This document shows, in pieces, positions 52,190-61,841 of a stretch of DNA of 64,000 bases. The stretch's first letter is position 1. Each line of letters starts with the position of its first letter. This stretch comes from Caccoplasma sp905210875 (lineage in GTDB: Bacteria; Bacteroidota; Bacteroidia; Bacteroidales; UBA11471): positions 2,604,001 to 2,668,000 of the forward strand of contig OZ007034.1 of NCBI GenBank assembly GCA_963931635.1, given 5' to 3'. The notes beneath the pieces were generated by a model. The model searched no databases. It saw only the letters and a program-made list of their open reading frames with translations, and was not told where the DNA came from. A program made the position numbers and the translations under genes.

Positions 52190-54679
52190 ATGCTTTCATC
52201 TGATAATAACCTCTTCTTTGATACCGACGAGAACGCCAGCTTTGGCACCATCTTTGCCGAAATCGATGGCTCGCCCGATATCGAATGTCCGGGTCTCGAC
52301 GAGAAAAAACTGCCTATTCTGCCGCTGCGCAACATGGTTCTGTTTCCCGGCATAACCCTACCCATCACCGTGGGAAGGGCCAAGTCGCTGCAACTGGTGC
52401 GCGAAGCCGTCAAGAAAAAACAGCTTATCGGCGTGGTATGCCAGAAAGACATGTATAAAGACGACCCCGACGACATCGACGACCTCTACACCATGGGGTC
52501 GCTGGGCGAAATCGTGAAGGTATTGGAGATGCCAGACGGTAACACAACTGTCATACTGCAAGGGAAACAGCGTTTCCACCTCGACGAGATTACCTCGTTT
52601 GCACCATATATTACAGGTAACATCACCCTCCAACCCGAAGTTCTCCCGCAAGAGAACGACAAGGAGTTTGAGGCGCTGCTCGACGCGTTGAAAGACACGA
52701 CGCTCGAAGTGCTGAAATCGATGGCCGAGCCGCCTCGCGAACTGATTTTTGCCCTTCGCAACATGGGGAACATGCTCTACCTGGTCAATTTCCTATGTAC
52801 CAACGTACCGTTTAACCCCCAGCAGAAACAGGAATTCCTCGACATTTACACGATAAAAGATCGGGCTTTTGCACTTTATGCCGCCCTGCGCAAGGAGGCA
52901 CAACTACTTGAAATCAAGGCCGACATCCAGTCGAAAACCCGTGCCGACATCAACCAACAGCAACGGGAGCATTTCCTGCAACAGCAGATAAAGACCATAC
53001 AGGACGAACTGGGAGGCAACGCTCAGGAGCAGGACATCGAAGAGCTTTCGCAAAAGGCCGCCAAGAAGAAATGGAGCAAAGAGGTGCAGGAGGTCTTCGA
53101 CAAGGAGTTGCGACGACTGGAACGTCTCTATCCGCAGTCGCCCGACTTCTCGGTACAGTACAACTACCTCGAAACGCTCACCGACCTGCCGTGGGGCGAA
53201 TACACGACCGACAACTTCAACTTGAAAAACGCCCAGCGACAACTCGATAAAGACCACTACGGTCTCGAAAAAGTCAAGGAACGCATCATCGAACATCTCG
53301 CCGTGTTGAAACTGCGTGGCGACATGAAGGCCCCCATAATCTGTCTCTACGGTCCTCCGGGAGTGGGAAAAACCTCATTGGGCAAGTCGATTGCCGCTGC
53401 CTTGAACCGCAAGTACGTACGGGTTTCGCTGGGTGGTCTGCACGACGAAGCCGAGATACGCGGACACCGCCGTACCTACATCGGCGCCATGCCTGGCCGT
53501 ATCATTCAAGGCTTGCAGAAAGCCGGATCTTCAAATCCGGTATTCGTGCTCGATGAAATCGACAAAATAGGCAACGACTTCAAAGGCGACCCTGCCTCGG
53601 CACTGCTTGAAGTGCTCGACCCGGAACAGAACAACGCTTTCCACGACAACTATCTCGACATCGACTACGACTTGTCGAAAGTTTTGTTCATCGCCACGGC
53701 CAACAACCTCAACACCATATCGCGCCCCCTGCTCGACCGCATGGAGCTCATTGAAGTGTCGGGTTACATACTGGAAGAGAAAATTGAGATAGGCCGTCGC
53801 CACCTTGTACCCAAACAGCTCGAAGAGCACGGGTTGAGCAAAGACGACCTCGATATTCCCAAGAAGACGATGGCCGCCATCATCGACTCCTACACCCGCG
53901 AATCGGGCGTGCGCGAGCTCGACAAGAAGATTGCCAAAATCATGCGCAAGGTGGCCCGCAAAAAAGCCGAAGGGCAAACGTGGGAACACGAGTTGCAGGT
54001 CGACAGCCTGTCCAAATATCTCGGCATGAAAGAGTATACGAGAGACCGCTACGAAGGGAACGACTACGCCGGTGTGGTTACGGGCCTGGCCTGGACGGCC
54101 GTAGGTGGAGAAATTCTCTACATCGAGTCGAGCCTCAGCCGCAGCAAAGGCGAGAAACTCACCCTCACGGGAAACTTGGGCGATGTCATGAAAGAGTCGG
54201 CCATTATCGCCCTGCAATATGTCAAGGCCCATGCCGACGAACTGGGTATCGACAATCAGGTGTTCGACCACTGGAATCTGCACATACACGTTCCCGAAGG
54301 AGCCATTCCCAAAGACGGCCCGTCGGCCGGTATCACCATGGTTACCTCCATCGCCTCGTCGTTTACCCAGCGCAAGGTGCGTGCCCACCTGGCCATGACG
54401 GGCGAAATCACCCTGCGGGGCCGTGTGCTGCCCGTGGGCGGTATCAAGGAAAAGATACTGGCTGCCAAACGTGCCGGCATCAAAGAAATCATACTCTGCG
54501 ACGAAAACCGCAAAGATATAGAAGACATAAAGGCCAGCTACCTCAAAGGATTGCAGTTCCACTATGTGCATGACATCAGAGAGGTCCTCGACATTGCCCT
54601 GCTTCCCGAAAAGGTAGCCCACCCTATCGACCTGTCCATTAAAACCAAGGATAGAGAAGAGAAGGAGAACAAACAATAA
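52190..54679 (+). CDS. lon: ATP-dependent protease La (Lon)
   Basis: The 829-residue protein has an N-terminal substrate-binding domain (LPILPLRNMVLFPGITLPI near residue 40) and a coiled-coil middle. The AAA+ module has Walker A CLYGPPGVGKTSLGKSIAA near 385 and Walker B VFVLDEIDKIGNDF near 450. The C-terminal protease domain carries the catalytic serine in PKDGPSAGITMVTSIA near residue 705 and the partner lysine in GGIKEKILAAKRAGI near 745. It degrades misfolded and regulatory proteins. It has the usual family length and is monocistronic, with its own promoter and terminator. Confidence 0.98.
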   Translation: MLSSDNNLFFDTDENASFGTIFAEIDGSPDIECPGLDEKKLPILPLRNMVLFPGITLPITVGRAKSLQLVREAVKKKQLIGVVCQKDMYKDDPDDIDDLYTMGSLGEIVKVLEMPDGNTTVILQGKQRFHLDEITSFAPYITGNITLQPEVLPQENDKEFEALLDALKDTTLEVLKSMAEPPRELIFALRNMGNMLYLVNFLCTNVPFNPQQKQEFLDIYTIKDRAFALYAALRKEAQLLEIKADIQSKTRADINQQQREHFLQQQIKTIQDELGGNAQEQDIEELSQKAAKKKWSKEVQEVFDKELRRLERLYPQSPDFSVQYNYLETLTDLPWGEYTTDNFNLKNAQRQLDKDHYGLEKVKERIIEHLAVLKLRGDMKAPIICLYGPPGVGKTSLGKSIAAALNRKYVRVSLGGLHDEAEIRGHRRTYIGAMPGRIIQGLQKAGSSNPVFVLDEIDKIGNDFKGDPASALLEVLDPEQNNAFHDNYLDIDYDLSKVLFIATANNLNTISRPLLDRMELIEVSGYILEEKIEIGRRHLVPKQLEEHGLSKDDLDIPKKTMAAIIDSYTRESGVRELDKKIAKIMRKVARKKAEGQTWEHELQVDSLSKYLGMKEYTRDRYEGNDYAGVVTGLAWTAVGGEILYIESSLSRSKGEKLTLTGNLGDVMKESAIIALQYVKAHADELGIDNQVFDHWNLHIHVPEGAIPKDGPSAGITMVTSIASSFTQRKVRAHLAMTGEITLRGRVLPVGGIKEKILAAKRAGIKEIILCDENRKDIEDIKASYLKGLQFHYVHDIREVLDIALLPEKVAHPIDLSIKTKDREEKENKQ

Positions 54680-54702
54680 GGCCCAACCTCCACCACGTAT
54701 CA

Positions 54703-54737
54703 CGGCGTTGCCCCTCAAAAGGCAACGCCGTTTTTTT
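54703..54737 (+). terminator. Intrinsic terminator after lon
   Basis: A 10-bp GC-rich stem (CGGCGTTGCC and complement), an 8-nt loop and a T7 run lie 24 bp past the lon stop. Confidence 0.93.
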
Positions 54738-54820
54738 GCAAAAAACAACTTTGAAACTTTTTCGGTATCCGACACGTCTAACGACAAAATATTTTATACA
54801 ACCAACCCATAAAGGATACC

Positions 54821-57115
54821 ATGATACGATTTATACCGACGCTTCTCTGCTGCCTTTTTTCGCTCACCTTTACCCTTTCGGCCCAAGAGGCGAACATTGA
54901 AATCGAAGGGCACCTGCAAGATGAAAAGCACTACGACCTCATCGGGGCAACCATACGCTGCTACGAGGCCGACAGCCTTCTCGTCGCAAACACGACAACC
55001 GACAGCCAAGGCAACTTTACGCTGAAACTGCCGGCAAAGAGACAAACACATTTCCTGCGCATCAATTACATCGGCTACAAAGAGATGACCCTCGTACTGA
55101 ACCCGACCGACGAAAAACTGATACGGCTTGGCGACATCACGTTGAGTACAAACGCCATACTCATGCAAGAAGTTACCGTCGTGGGCAGCCAGACGGTGCG
55201 CACCGAAGAAAAGACCATGGTCTACCCCACCCGCGAACAGATGCGCCACGCCTACGACGGATACAGCGCCTTGACCGCCCTCATGATACCGGGGGTGCGA
55301 GCCCTGACATTCCAGTCGGCCCCTACCTATATGGACCAAGACATCTTCTTCTGCATCAACGGCATGGAGGCGTCGGAAGAAGAAATCAACGCACTGAACC
55401 CGCGCGACATCAAACGGGTAGACTTCTACCCCAACGGACGCCCCGACTATCCCGAAGCCGATGTCGTACTCGACTATATATTGAAAGAGCGTGACTATGC
55501 CGGAGCTGTGGCCTTCAACGGAAAACAGCAACTGAACCGTCCTTACGGCAGCGGTCGCGGAACGGCTCAATACTTCCAAGACAAATCGGAGTTTGCCCTC
55601 TCTGTCTCGGACAAATATACCCATGCGCGTAATCACAACGAAGACTACACGGTAACCACCTACACATTTCCCGAGAGTGTCGTTATAAATACGACCGAGG
55701 CTCTCCCGTCGGACGAAAACGCCAACGACCTCAGCAGCTATTTCAACTACATCTACAAAGACAAGCAACAGACCTTCTACTCCTCGCTCCGCATGGACCG
55801 GACGATGGAAGAGCTCGACACATGGAGTCGCGAAACATTCAGCAACGACACAAAAAATTATACTCGACAGGAAAAGACCCACACACTTGACCTCCTGCCC
55901 GCCGTGAGAATGCGGTATAACCGCGTACTGAAAAACGAGCAGCAGGTGCGGCTGGAGTGGTATGGCAACCGGGGCACCAACCATTACAAACGCTGGTATG
56001 CCTACCGCACCGACGACGAGACAACATCGACCTACGACAATGCCACCAACGGAAAAAGCTGGCACACCAGTTTCAAGACCAATTACAGCAAAACGTTCAA
56101 AAACCGCTCTTCGCTCAGTGTAGAAGGTTATCAGGACTTCACCCGCACCGACAATCAAAATACCCGGGAAGGTGCAGCGTCGAAGGTGTTCCTGAGCCAG
56201 GGCAACACGCGGCTGTATGCCACCTATAACTACAAAATAAAAAACAAGCTGAGTTTGCAAGTCCGCCTGGCCGAACAGCTATCCTTCTCGCGCACAGAAA
56301 ACAGCACAACCGTCGAGCACCAGTTCATACCGTTTTTCCAACTCACCTATACCCGGAAAGCACACAATTTGAGGATAAAATCCACCATCCGCAGCACACA
56401 ACCCAATGTATCCGACATGACCACCCCCGAATACAAGGAAAATGAATACATGGTAAGAAGAGGGAATCCCGATTTAAAAAACGTCTGGTCATTCAAAAAC
56501 GAGATCAGCTACACTTGGACACACGGGCGGCTATCGATAATGCCACACCTGCAAGTCCACGGATATTCCCACATCATCTATGACAAAGTCGATTTTATCG
56601 GAGAGCGACAAATTTTTATCAAACAAAAAGAGAACGGAAAAATTTCCGCGACACAACAATATGGACTGAATATACAATACGACATCATACCCCAACGATT
56701 TTCCGTAGGACTGGCTGGTGTGTACGGTCATTTAAACGTCTCATTATGGAAAAACTTCACACTCGACGTCGTGGCCGCAGGCGGATATACGACGTTTATG
56801 TACAAAGGCTTCTCGGCCAGCGTGAATTGCGTCTGCCTGAGCAGGAATTTCGATCCCACAACGGCTGTCTACACGACGCGGGATTTCCGAATCAACATGC
56901 AAGCTGCATACTCAGTCAACAACTGGAACTTCATACTGTATGCCTACAATCCGTTTTTCAAAAATGCGTACGACATGGTATATAAACAATCGGAATACGA
57001 ATACACATCGCACATAAGCCGTCCACAGGTCGAGACGGGAAACATATTCGGACTCACCATCAATTACCGTTTCACGTTCGGAAACAAGAAACATAAATTC
57101 CACGAAGAAGAATAA
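54821..57115 (+). CDS. TonB-dependent-receptor-like outer membrane beta-barrel protein
   Basis: The 764-residue protein has a signal peptide and a carboxypeptidase-regulatory-like domain (residues ~25-110, GATIRCYEADSLLV to FLRINYIGYKEMTLVL). A plug-like domain (LMQEVTVVG, INGMEASEEEINALNPRDIKRVDF, read as two parts) precedes an outer membrane barrel that ends GLTINYRFTFGNK. This resembles the OMP beta-barrel (CarboxypepD-reg) family without a SusD partner. The ligand is unknown and no binding-protein gene is adjacent. It lies alone between lon and prfA. Confidence 0.8.
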   Translation: MIRFIPTLLCCLFSLTFTLSAQEANIEIEGHLQDEKHYDLIGATIRCYEADSLLVANTTTDSQGNFTLKLPAKRQTHFLRINYIGYKEMTLVLNPTDEKLIRLGDITLSTNAILMQEVTVVGSQTVRTEEKTMVYPTREQMRHAYDGYSALTALMIPGVRALTFQSAPTYMDQDIFFCINGMEASEEEINALNPRDIKRVDFYPNGRPDYPEADVVLDYILKERDYAGAVAFNGKQQLNRPYGSGRGTAQYFQDKSEFALSVSDKYTHARNHNEDYTVTTYTFPESVVINTTEALPSDENANDLSSYFNYIYKDKQQTFYSSLRMDRTMEELDTWSRETFSNDTKNYTRQEKTHTLDLLPAVRMRYNRVLKNEQQVRLEWYGNRGTNHYKRWYAYRTDDETTSTYDNATNGKSWHTSFKTNYSKTFKNRSSLSVEGYQDFTRTDNQNTREGAASKVFLSQGNTRLYATYNYKIKNKLSLQVRLAEQLSFSRTENSTTVEHQFIPFFQLTYTRKAHNLRIKSTIRSTQPNVSDMTTPEYKENEYMVRRGNPDLKNVWSFKNEISYTWTHGRLSIMPHLQVHGYSHIIYDKVDFIGERQIFIKQKENGKISATQQYGLNIQYDIIPQRFSVGLAGVYGHLNVSLWKNFTLDVVAAGGYTTFMYKGFSASVNCVCLSRNFDPTTAVYTTRDFRINMQAAYSVNNWNFILYAYNPFFKNAYDMVYKQSEYEYTSHISRPQVETGNIFGLTINYRFTFGNKKHKFHEEE

Positions 57116-57219
57116 TCGGGAGGGAAAGCACGACCACCACCGGCACTTCATCTCGGAAACAGGAAAGAATAGCGTCGAATTTGTATCGGCGCCATACAAA
57201 AAGTTCCGTCGCAATTTTG

Positions 57220-57227
57220 TATATTTG
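57220..57227 (+). promoter_or_regulatory. Putative -7 promoter element for prfA-pyrF
   Basis: TATATTTG fits TAnnTTTG, 18 bp before the prfA ATG. No clear -33 TTTG is present. Confidence 0.45.
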
Positions 57228-57245
57228 CGCTCAAATTGCCAATCT

Positions 57246-58355
57246 ATGAGCGACAACAAATTATTAGAGAAGTTAGACGGTTTGTCATTGCGTTTTCAGG
57301 AAGTAAGCACACTTATCACCGACCCCGAAGTCATCAACGACCGCAAACGCTTTGCCAAACTCACCAAAGAATACAGCGACCTCGAAAAAATTGACAACGC
57401 CCGCAAACGCTATGCCGGCCTGCTGAGAAACATCGAAGAGGCCCGCGAAATACTCGACAGCGAGAACGACCCCGAAATGCGGGAAATGGCCCGTGAAGAA
57501 CTCGACGAGAGCCAGGCTCAGATACCGGCACTCGAAGAGGAGATAAAACTCCTGCTCGTGCCCGCCGACCCGCAGGACGACCGCAACGCCATACTCGAAA
57601 TACGCGGCGGAACAGGTGGCGACGAAGCTGCCCTCTTTGCCGGCGACCTCTTCCGCATGTATGCCAAATATTGCGAAATGAAAGGGTGGAAACTCGAAAT
57701 ATCGAGCGCCAGCGAAGGCGCCGCAGGGGGATTCAAAGAGGTCATCTGCTCGGTATCGGGACAAAAGGTGTATGGCACACTTAAATACGAATCGGGCGTG
57801 CACCGCGTGCAGCGTGTCCCCGCCACCGAGACCCAGGGCCGGGTACACACCTCGGCCGCCTCGGTAGCCGTACTGCCCGAAGCCGAAGAGTTCGACGTCG
57901 TCATCAACGAAGGCGAAATCAAGTGGGATACTTTCCGAAGCGGCGGCGCCGGCGGACAGAACGTCAACAAGGTAGAGTCGGGCGTGCGCCTGCGCTACAA
58001 CTGGAAAAATCCCAACACGGGCGAAGTCGAAGAGATTCTCATCGAGTGTACCGAAACCCGCGACCAGCCCAAAAACAAGGAGCGTGCCCTCTCCCGTCTC
58101 CGCACCTTTATCTACGACAAGGAACACCAGAAATACATCGACGACATCGCCAGCAAACGCAAGACGATGGTATCGACCGGCGACCGCTCGGCCAAGATAC
58201 GCACCTACAACTATCCGCAGGGACGCATCACCGACCACCGCATCAACTACACCATCTACAACCTCTCAGCCTTCATGGACGGAGACATACAAGACTGCAT
58301 CGACCACCTCATCGTGGCCGAGAATGCCGAACGCCTGAAAGAAAGTGAAATGTAA
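57246..58355 (+). CDS. prfA: Peptide chain release factor 1
   Basis: The 369-residue protein has the RF1 stop-codon recognition PAT motif (HRVQRVPATETQGRVHTS near residue 190) and the catalytic GGQ in FRSGGAGGQNVNKVES near residue 235. It releases nascent chains at UAA and UAG. The ATG at 57246 gives MSDNKLLEKLDGL; an upstream TTG-type start seven codons earlier is unlikely. pyrF follows after 22 bp. Confidence 0.97.
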   Translation: MSDNKLLEKLDGLSLRFQEVSTLITDPEVINDRKRFAKLTKEYSDLEKIDNARKRYAGLLRNIEEAREILDSENDPEMREMAREELDESQAQIPALEEEIKLLLVPADPQDDRNAILEIRGGTGGDEAALFAGDLFRMYAKYCEMKGWKLEISSASEGAAGGFKEVICSVSGQKVYGTLKYESGVHRVQRVPATETQGRVHTSAASVAVLPEAEEFDVVINEGEIKWDTFRSGGAGGQNVNKVESGVRLRYNWKNPNTGEVEEILIECTETRDQPKNKERALSRLRTFIYDKEHQKYIDDIASKRKTMVSTGDRSAKIRTYNYPQGRITDHRINYTIYNLSAFMDGDIQDCIDHLIVAENAERLKESEM

Positions 58356-58377
58356 CATGCTCTAAACATACTCCAAG

Positions 58378-59208
58378 ATGAACAAGCAACAACTTTTTGA
58401 AAATATCCGTCGCAAGAAATCTTTCCTCTGCGTAGGTCTCGATACCGACATCAAGAAAATTCCGCAACATCTCTTGACGGAAGAAGATCCCATCTTCGCC
58501 TTCAACAAAGCCATTATCGACGCTACGGCCGACTTGTGCGTAGCCTACAAGCCCAACCTTGCCTTCTACGAGAGCCTCGGACTCGAAGGGTGGAAAGCCT
58601 TTGAAAAAACCGTCCGTTACCTCAAAGAGAATTACCCCGACCAGTTCATCATCGCCGATGCCAAACGCGGCGACATAGGCAATACCTCGGAAATGTATGC
58701 CCGCAGCTTCTTCGAGCACCTCGACATCGACGCCGTAACGGTGGCTCCCTATATGGGCGAAGACAGCGTGAAGCCCTTCCTCAACTACGAGGGCCACTGG
58801 GTCATCGTGCTGGGACTGACCTCGAACAAGGGGTCGCAAGACTTCCAGTTTACCACCGACGCACAAGGCGAACGCCTCTTTGAGAAGGTGCTGCGCGTTA
58901 CACAGACATGGGCTACCGACGACCAGCTGATGTTTGTCGTGGGTGCCACACAGGGCAAACTCTTCACCGATGTGCGCCGCGTCGTTCCCAACCACTTCCT
59001 GCTGGTACCCGGCGTAGGAGCCCAGGGCGGCAGCCTGCAAGAGGTGGCCCAATATGGCATGAACGACCACTGCGGCCTGCTGGTGAACTCCTCACGCGGC
59101 ATTATCTATGCCGACAAGAGCGAGGCCTTTGCCGGGGCAGCACGCAACGAGGCACAAAAAATCCAACAGGAAATGGAAACATTATTGGCCCCAAAAGGGT
59201 TGATATAG
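58378..59208 (+). CDS. pyrF: Orotidine 5'-phosphate decarboxylase (type 2)
   Basis: The 276-residue protein is of the longer OMP decarboxylase subfamily: SFLCVGLDTDIKKIP near residue 15, the catalytic IIADAKRGDIGNTSEMYA near 93 (Asp-Lys-Asp tetrad part) and LLVPGVGAQGGSLQEV near 213. It forms UMP from OMP in pyrimidine synthesis. It is cotranscribed with prfA judging by the 22-bp gap. Confidence 0.96.
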   Translation: MNKQQLFENIRRKKSFLCVGLDTDIKKIPQHLLTEEDPIFAFNKAIIDATADLCVAYKPNLAFYESLGLEGWKAFEKTVRYLKENYPDQFIIADAKRGDIGNTSEMYARSFFEHLDIDAVTVAPYMGEDSVKPFLNYEGHWVIVLGLTSNKGSQDFQFTTDAQGERLFEKVLRVTQTWATDDQLMFVVGATQGKLFTDVRRVVPNHFLLVPGVGAQGGSLQEVAQYGMNDHCGLLVNSSRGIIYADKSEAFAGAARNEAQKIQQEMETLLAPKGLI

Positions 59209-59291
59209 AAAGAGTATCCTGTCGTGCTAAATTTGTTAAAAACAGACCGCTGTTTTAATTAAATCTATAAGCACAAACAAAAAACATTTTC

Positions 59292-59299
59292 TATTTTTG
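59292..59299 (+). promoter_or_regulatory. Putative -7 promoter element for pgk
   Basis: TATTTTTG fits TAnnTTTG, 38 bp before the pgk ATG. Confidence 0.45.
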
Positions 59300-59337
59300 C
59301 AGTGAAAATAAAAGAATCCTTTTAAAAACGAATAGAT

Positions 59338-60597
59338 ATGCAAACACTTGACAATTTCAATTTCGCCGGTAAAAAGGCGTTTGTTCGTGTCGATTTCAAC
59401 GTACCTCTTGATGAGAACTTGAATATCACCGACGATACCCGTATGCGCGCAGCCTTGCCTACGCTGAAAAAGATTCTGGCCGACGGTGGCAGCGTCATTA
59501 TAGGTTCACACCTGGGCCGTCCCAAAGGACCGGATGATAAATTTTCTCTCCGTCATATCGTAAAACACCTCTCAGAGCTGCTGGGACAACCCGTTAAATT
59601 TGTCAATGATTGCCAGGGCGACGCTGTAAAAGCTGCTGTTGCCGAACTGAAACCGGGCGAAGTTCTTGTACTTGAGAATCTCCGCTTTTATGCCGAAGAA
59701 GAGGGCAAACCCAGAGGTCTCGCCGAAGACGCAAGCGACGAAGAAAAGGCCGCAGCCAAGAAAGCCGTCAAAGAGAGCCAAAAGGTATTCACAAAGAATC
59801 TTGCCGACTTGGCCGACGTCTATGTAAACGATGCTTTCGGTACCGCCCACCGTGCCCACGCATCAACGGCTCTCATTGCCGACTATTTCTCGTCCGAGAA
59901 CAAAATGTTCGGCTATCTGATGCAGAAAGAGGTAGAAGCCGTAGAGAAAGTGATGAAAAACCCGGTACGCCCCGTAACAGCTATCATCGGTGGCTCCAAG
60001 GTTTCGTCGAAAATCACCATCATCGAGAATCTGTTGAACAAAGTCGACAACCTCATCATCTGCGGTGGCATGGCCTATACATTCGCCAAAGCCATGGGTG
60101 GAAAAATCGGCACCTCGCTGTGTGAAGACGATATGCTTGAAACCGCTCTCAACATCATGAAGAAAGCCAAAGAGCTGGGTGTTAACCTCGTATTGCCTAC
60201 CGACTGTATCATTGCCGACAGTTTCTCCAACGACGCTCACACCAAAGTATGCAAAAACAATGAGATACCCGACAACTGGATGGGTCTCGACCTCGGTCCT
60301 GAATCGGCAAAGAAACTGGCCGAAGTCATCAAATCGTCGAAGACCATTCTGTGGAACGGTCCTGCCGGTGTATTTGAGTTCCCCAACTTCGAAGCCGGCT
60401 CGCGTGCCATTGCACAAGCTATCGTAGAAGCTACGGCTGCCGGAGCCTTCTCGCTCATCGGTGGTGGCGACTCGGTTGCCTGCATCAACAAGTTCGGTAT
60501 GGCCGACAAGGTAAGTTATGTATCGACCGGTGGCGGTGCTCTGCTCGAATGCATCGAGGGTCGCGAACTCCCCGGTATCAAAGCCATCCGCGGATAA
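59338..60597 (+). CDS. pgk: Phosphoglycerate kinase
   Basis: The 419-residue protein has the substrate-binding start KAFVRVDFNVPLDENLNITD near residue 13 and IGSHLGRPKGPDDKFSL near 57. It also has FGTAHRAHASTALIADYFSS near 168, GGSKVSSKITIIENLL near 218 and the nucleotide-binding GPAGVFEFPNFEAGS and FSLIGGGDSVACINKFG near 345-385. It interconverts 1,3-bisphosphoglycerate and 3-phosphoglycerate in glycolysis. Its length is normal. A strong terminator follows. Confidence 0.98.
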   Translation: MQTLDNFNFAGKKAFVRVDFNVPLDENLNITDDTRMRAALPTLKKILADGGSVIIGSHLGRPKGPDDKFSLRHIVKHLSELLGQPVKFVNDCQGDAVKAAVAELKPGEVLVLENLRFYAEEEGKPRGLAEDASDEEKAAAKKAVKESQKVFTKNLADLADVYVNDAFGTAHRAHASTALIADYFSSENKMFGYLMQKEVEAVEKVMKNPVRPVTAIIGGSKVSSKITIIENLLNKVDNLIICGGMAYTFAKAMGGKIGTSLCEDDMLETALNIMKKAKELGVNLVLPTDCIIADSFSNDAHTKVCKNNEIPDNWMGLDLGPESAKKLAEVIKSSKTILWNGPAGVFEFPNFEAGSRAIAQAIVEATAAGAFSLIGGGDSVACINKFGMADKVSYVSTGGGALLECIEGRELPGIKAIRG

Positions 60598-60623
60598 CAA
60601 CAACTTTTCTTCCACAAATATGC

Positions 60624-60659
60624 GACGGGCCGTTCCAAAATGGAACGGCCCGTCTTTTT
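60624..60659 (+). terminator. Intrinsic terminator after pgk
   Basis: A 14-bp perfect stem (GACGGGCCGTTCCA and complement), an AAA loop and T5 lie 27 bp beyond the stop. Confidence 0.95.
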
Positions 60660-60708
60660 GAATAGCGGAATAAACTCCTTTCACCCTATTCTCCCGCTAC
60701 CCAATAGC

Positions 60709-61770
60709 TTAATAACTCCATACACCCGAAATCATACGCAGATTGTAGTCGCCCATTGTGTATAAAGTTACCAACGGATTTCCTCTGAAATTGAGTGTCA
60801 TAAGATTGGGACAATACGACACGTCGATGAGGCTGAGCTGATTTTGACTGCAATCGACATTCTGCAACATTTGCAGATTGCTCAAATCGAGACGGGTGAG
60901 GTTATTATTGGAACAATTGACAGTTGTCAGATTGGCCGAACCCGAGAAATCGAGCGACGAAAGATTATTATCGGAACAGTCGACAGTAGAAAGCGATTCA
61001 CAATTATTCATTTTCAATACCGTCATATTATTGCCACTACATGAGAAATAATAGAGATTGGATTGTCCCGAAACATAAAATTGTGCAATATCGTTATTGT
61101 CCATGTTCAACGTTTCAAGAGCGGGAACATCGATGAGATGTAACTCCGCGATGCGATTGTATCCACAATAGAGATTTTTGAGTCGGGAACAACTGTCGAC
61201 CGATAGCCATTCGAGGTGGCACCCCTGCACATTGAGGGAGGTCAACGAGTCGGCATGAGCCACCGAAAGTTCGACAAAGAGATTGTCGGCACAATTGAGA
61301 GTCATGATACCCATCGACGAAGAAAGATCAATGTCGGTAAGACGGTTTTTGAAACAGTTCAATGTGCGCAGAGCCGTACAACCGGTCAGGTTGAGCGATG
61401 CCAACTTGTTTTTCCCCACCTCTATCGATACCAATGCACTGCATTTTGCTGCAGAGAATGAGGTGAGCTGATTAGCTGTTACATCGACTCGCTGTAATTG
61501 TGAAAAGTTATCGACCGACAACGCTCCGGCCAATCCTCGTCCACGCCAATCGATAACGGTAACATGACCGTTTTCCCATGTCACCCCCTCCCAAGTCGAA
61601 GGGTCGTTGATATTGGTCCGTTTGAACAAGGCATAGTTGGGTTTTTCTTTGGAAGAGGTTTGATTCAGAAACTCCTGCAAACTCTTCACCTCTTTTTTGT
61701 TATAGTTCTGTGCCGTAAGTACCGCACAACAGCCCAAGAAAGACAAGGCAATAATAAAAATACGTTTCAT
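60709..61770 (-). CDS. Secreted leucine-rich-repeat protein
   Basis: The 353-residue protein has a signal peptide (MKRIFIIALSFLGCCAVLTA) and, after a ~70-residue N-terminal part, about twelve ~21-residue repeats of the form L..LDCS.N.LSSLDLSG (for example TVDCSDNNLSSLDFSG and NVDCSQNQLSLIDVSY). This is an LRR fold similar to internalin-like surface proteins of Bacteroidota. It may bind proteins or glycans at the surface; no T9SS domain is visible. It lies 71 bp downstream of another LRR gene on the same strand and the two may be cotranscribed. Partner unknown. Confidence 0.8.
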   Translation of the reverse strand: MKRIFIIALSFLGCCAVLTAQNYNKKEVKSLQEFLNQTSSKEKPNYALFKRTNINDPSTWEGVTWENGHVTVIDWRGRGLAGALSVDNFSQLQRVDVTANQLTSFSAAKCSALVSIEVGKNKLASLNLTGCTALRTLNCFKNRLTDIDLSSSMGIMTLNCADNLFVELSVAHADSLTSLNVQGCHLEWLSVDSCSRLKNLYCGYNRIAELHLIDVPALETLNMDNNDIAQFYVSGQSNLYYFSCSGNNMTVLKMNNCESLSTVDCSDNNLSSLDFSGSANLTTVNCSNNNLTRLDLSNLQMLQNVDCSQNQLSLIDVSYCPNLMTLNFRGNPLVTLYTMGDYNLRMISGVWSY

Positions 61771-61841
61771 TTCTTTTCTTATTTAGTGATTGTTCTACAC
61801 AAACAAGAAAAGACGATGAAAAGTTTAATTTATATAATGCT